Positions 21,443-23,796 of a stretch of DNA of 23,796 nt are shown in pieces (position 1 is the first letter of the stretch; the number at the start of each line of letters is the position of its first letter). The notes beneath the pieces were generated by a model. It did not search any database, was not told where the DNA came from, and worked only from the letters and a program-made list of their open reading frames with translations. The stretch is taken from positions 1 through 23,796 of the forward strand of contig DINW01000087.1 of NCBI GenBank assembly GCA_002423705.1. The letters are read 5' to 3'. Origin of the DNA: Clostridium sp. UBA5530. Its GTDB lineage: Bacteria > Bacillota > Clostridia > Clostridiales > Clostridiaceae. The translations under genes were made by a program, and so were the position numbers.

Positions 21443-23644
21443 ATGGGAAAAATATTAGTTTTAGCAGAAAAACCATCAGTAGCAAGAGACTTAGCTAAAG
21501 TCTTAAAATGTAATCAAAAGGGAAGCGGATGTTTAGAGGGAAATAAATATGTGGTGACTTGGGCTTTAGGGCATCTGGTTACTTTAGCTGACCCAGAACA
21601 ATATGATGATAAATATAAGAAATGGTCTATGGAAACTCTGCCCATGCTACCTAAATATATGAAATTAAACGTAATTCCTAAAACCTCAAAACATTTTCAT
21701 GAGATAAAGAAGGTAATGTCAAGAGGTGATATTGATGAGCTTGTAATAGCTACGGATGCAGGGAGAGAGGGAGAATTGGTAGCAAGATGGATAATAGAAA
21801 AAGCCAACTTTAAAAAGCCAATAAAGAGATTATGGATATCCTCCCAAACAGACAAGGCTATATTAGATGGATTTAAGAATTTAAAGCCAGGAGAAAGCTA
21901 CAATAATTTATATAAGGCTGCAGCATCTAGAGCAGAAGCAGACTGGATTGTGGGCCTCAATGTAACAAGAGCATTAACCTGCAAATATAATGCACAGCTG
22001 TCAGCGGGAAGAGTTCAAACTCCAACTTTAGCAATGATTGTGGAGAGAGAAGAAGAAATAAAACACTTTAAACCTAAGGACTATTACACCATAAGTGGAA
22101 ATGCTAAAGGATACAATCTTCAATGGCAGAATAAAAACGGTCAATACAGCACCTTTGATGAAAAATTAGCCAATTCCATAGTGGCAAAGGTCAACGGACA
22201 AAATGGTAAAATAGTAGATATAACTGAAAGCCATAAGAAAAAGTATGCGCCACCACTTTATGACCTAACAGAGCTTCAAAGGGATGCCAACAGATTCTTT
22301 GGCTATTCTGCCAAGGAAACACTCTCTATAATGCAGAGATTATATGAAAATCATAAGATATTAACTTATCCAAGAACGGATTCAAGGTATATAACCAGTG
22401 ATATAGTTGCCACTATACCGGATAGACTGAAGGCAGTATCACTAGGTAATTACAGCAAATTCACTATGGAAATAATGAAGGGAAGAATAACGGCTCATAA
22501 GGGGTTTGTAGATAATACCAAGGTTTCAGACCACCATGCTATAATTCCTACAGAGCAGAGGGTAATCCTTTCAAATTTAAGTAATGAAGAAAGAAAAATA
22601 TATGACTTAGTGGTTAAAAGATTTTTAAGTGTAATGCTGCCACCCTTTGAGTACATTCAGACCGTTGTAAAAGCTGAAATCAATGGGGAAACCTTCCTAG
22701 CCAGTGGAAAAGTTATAAAAGAAAAGGGCTGGAAAGCAGTATATGATAAGGATGAAGACTTTGAAGATAACGATAGCAATAATGATAAAGAATTAAAGGA
22801 GCAAGTATTACCACCTTTAACCAAAGGAGAGAGTATAAACCTCCTAGGGGTGAAAACCAATAAGGCACAGACAAAACCCCCTGCAAGATTTAATGAGGGA
22901 ACATTATTATCTGCTATGGAAAACCCTCAGAAATATACTAGTATGAACAAAGAGTATGCAAAAACCCTTGGAGAAACAGGAGGTCTTGGTACCGTTGCTA
23001 CCAGGGCGGATATAATTGAAAAGTTATATAATACCTTTTATATAGAGAAAAAGGGTAAAGATATATTTCCTACTTCAAAGGGAAAACAATTGGTGGAGTT
23101 AGTACCAAAAGACTTGAAGTCACCTTTATTAACGGCAAAGTGGGAAACGGAGCTAGAACTCATAAGTAAAGGAAAGCTAAATCCAAAGACATTTACAGAG
23201 AACATGAGAAACTACTCCATAAAACTTGTAGACGATGTGAAAAGCAGCAAGGATAAGTTCAAACATGACAATATATCTGGAACAAAATGCCCTGATTGTG
23301 GCAAGTACATGCTAGAGGTCAATGGTAAAAATGGAAGAATGTTAGTATGCCAAGATAGAGAGTGTGGACATAGAGAAAATTTAGCTCGACTTACTAATGC
23401 TAGGTGTCCTGAGTGCCACAAAAAAATGGAGCTAAGGGGTCAAGGAGAGGCACAAATCTATTTCTGCCCAAACTGTAGCTTTAGAGAAAAATCATCATCC
23501 TTCAATAAAAGGTTTAACGACAAGGATGGTAAGAGCAACAAGAAGGAAGTAGCAAACTATATGAAGAAAATGAAACAACAGAATGATGAGCCTATGAATA
23601 CAGCCTTTGCAGGGCTTATGGATATGTTTAAAAAAGATAAATAG
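21443..23644 (+). CDS. topB: DNA topoisomerase III (type IA)
   Basis: This 733-residue type IA topoisomerase cuts one strand, passes another and reseals; TopB proteins mainly decatenate replication and recombination intermediates. The TOPRIM domain starts at KILVLAEKPSVARDLAKVL and contains ATDAGREGELVARW (Asp105, Glu109). The CAP-like motif LSAGRVQTPTLAMIVERE (187-204) follows, and the active-site Tyr is in LTYPRTDSRY (Tyr309). The C-terminus carries two four-Cys zinc modules: CPDC...CQDREC (616, 619, 636, 641) and CPEC...CPNC (655, 658, 675, 678). The ATG has AAGGGAGAAG upstream. The length and all domains are intact; it is a housekeeping or mobile-element-associated paralogue. Confidence 0.97.
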   Translation: MGKILVLAEKPSVARDLAKVLKCNQKGSGCLEGNKYVVTWALGHLVTLADPEQYDDKYKKWSMETLPMLPKYMKLNVIPKTSKHFHEIKKVMSRGDIDELVIATDAGREGELVARWIIEKANFKKPIKRLWISSQTDKAILDGFKNLKPGESYNNLYKAAASRAEADWIVGLNVTRALTCKYNAQLSAGRVQTPTLAMIVEREEEIKHFKPKDYYTISGNAKGYNLQWQNKNGQYSTFDEKLANSIVAKVNGQNGKIVDITESHKKKYAPPLYDLTELQRDANRFFGYSAKETLSIMQRLYENHKILTYPRTDSRYITSDIVATIPDRLKAVSLGNYSKFTMEIMKGRITAHKGFVDNTKVSDHHAIIPTEQRVILSNLSNEERKIYDLVVKRFLSVMLPPFEYIQTVVKAEINGETFLASGKVIKEKGWKAVYDKDEDFEDNDSNNDKELKEQVLPPLTKGESINLLGVKTNKAQTKPPARFNEGTLLSAMENPQKYTSMNKEYAKTLGETGGLGTVATRADIIEKLYNTFYIEKKGKDIFPTSKGKQLVELVPKDLKSPLLTAKWETELELISKGKLNPKTFTENMRNYSIKLVDDVKSSKDKFKHDNISGTKCPDCGKYMLEVNGKNGRMLVCQDRECGHRENLARLTNARCPECHKKMELRGQGEAQIYFCPNCSFREKSSSFNKRFNDKDGKSNKKEVANYMKKMKQQNDEPMNTAFAGLMDMFKKDK

Positions 23645-23763
23645 CAATTTAAAATCTATCTTATCCTTGATGGAAAAGCTATAGAATATAGTAACTGTGA
23701 TACACTGATATAGAGATATGTAATATGAAGTGATGGAATGTATAACTCTTTATTAAGAAAGTG

Positions 23764-23779
23764 TTGATATATATATCAA
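23764..23779. repeat. 16-base perfect palindrome near the window end
   Basis: TTGATATATATATCAA is a perfect palindrome 120 bases after the topB stop codon. It could be an operator or part of a promoter for a gene beyond the window; AT-rich composition makes chance occurrence plausible. No gene or clear terminator is seen in 23645-23796. Confidence 0.3.
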
Positions 23780-23796
23780 ATTCAACTACTATTTAG

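Noticed and set aside
22657..22860. Minus-strand frame inside topB
   Set aside because: It is a shadow of the topoisomerase III frame, with no ribosome site.

Overview
The window is AT-rich chromosomal DNA of a low-GC Gram-positive anaerobe, most likely Clostridium or a close relative. This rests on strong AGGAGG-type ribosome sites, TTG and GTG starts, and the gene families present (a CD3324-type regulator, DUF3795, oleate hydratase beside a TetR regulator, an M42 peptidase, a Mrr-like pair and topoisomerase III). I see no rRNA, tRNA, CRISPR array, transposase or phage gene.

Layout. Positions 20-5702 are a minus-strand run of small accessory genes: three GNAT acetyltransferases, a CD3324-family regulator preceded by an unlisted 36-residue ORF, a Cys-rich DUF3795 protein, a HEISH metallopeptidase-like protein, an N-terminally truncated VOC protein, an unlisted 59-residue membrane protein, and an APH/choline-kinase-fold phosphotransferase preceded by a 21-codon leader-like ORF. 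Positions 6082-10254 are on the plus strand: an ECF-like sigma factor overlapping a membrane-anchored putative anti-sigma gene, a TetR-family regulator, and an oleate hydratase with a clear promoter and an inverted repeat around its ribosome site. Positions 10324-11725 are on the minus strand: a RimJ/RimL-type GNAT and a frameshifted SAM methyltransferase. Positions 11985-16455 are on the plus strand: a SatA-like GNAT, a second APH-fold kinase, another GNAT, and a 657-residue SPFH protein. Positions 16563-17631 (minus) hold two overlapping genes for membrane-anchored, Mrr-like proteins with eroded catalytic residues. Then come an M42 aminopeptidase (+), a DUF2334 deacetylase-like exoprotein (-), two small membrane or secreted proteins, and topB (+).

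How the genes fit together. Six GNATs, two phosphotransferases, a methyltransferase remnant and a VOC remnant suggest an accumulation of small-molecule modification and resistance-type genes rather than one pathway. The clearest functional units are the sigma/anti-sigma pair, the TetR/oleate hydratase pair and the two-gene Mrr-like operon.

The strongest unexplained signal is non-coding. A 57-base intergenic element occurs in three full copies of identical length (8304-8360, 12626-12682, 20927-20983), each beginning TTTATCT and ending TTGATAA. There is one longer relative (5932-5995) and there are two partial ones (1897-1919, 18822-18870). A second, hairpin-forming repeat occurs at 10281-10320, 13722-13766 and 19004-19034. 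Neither family matches a class I can name.
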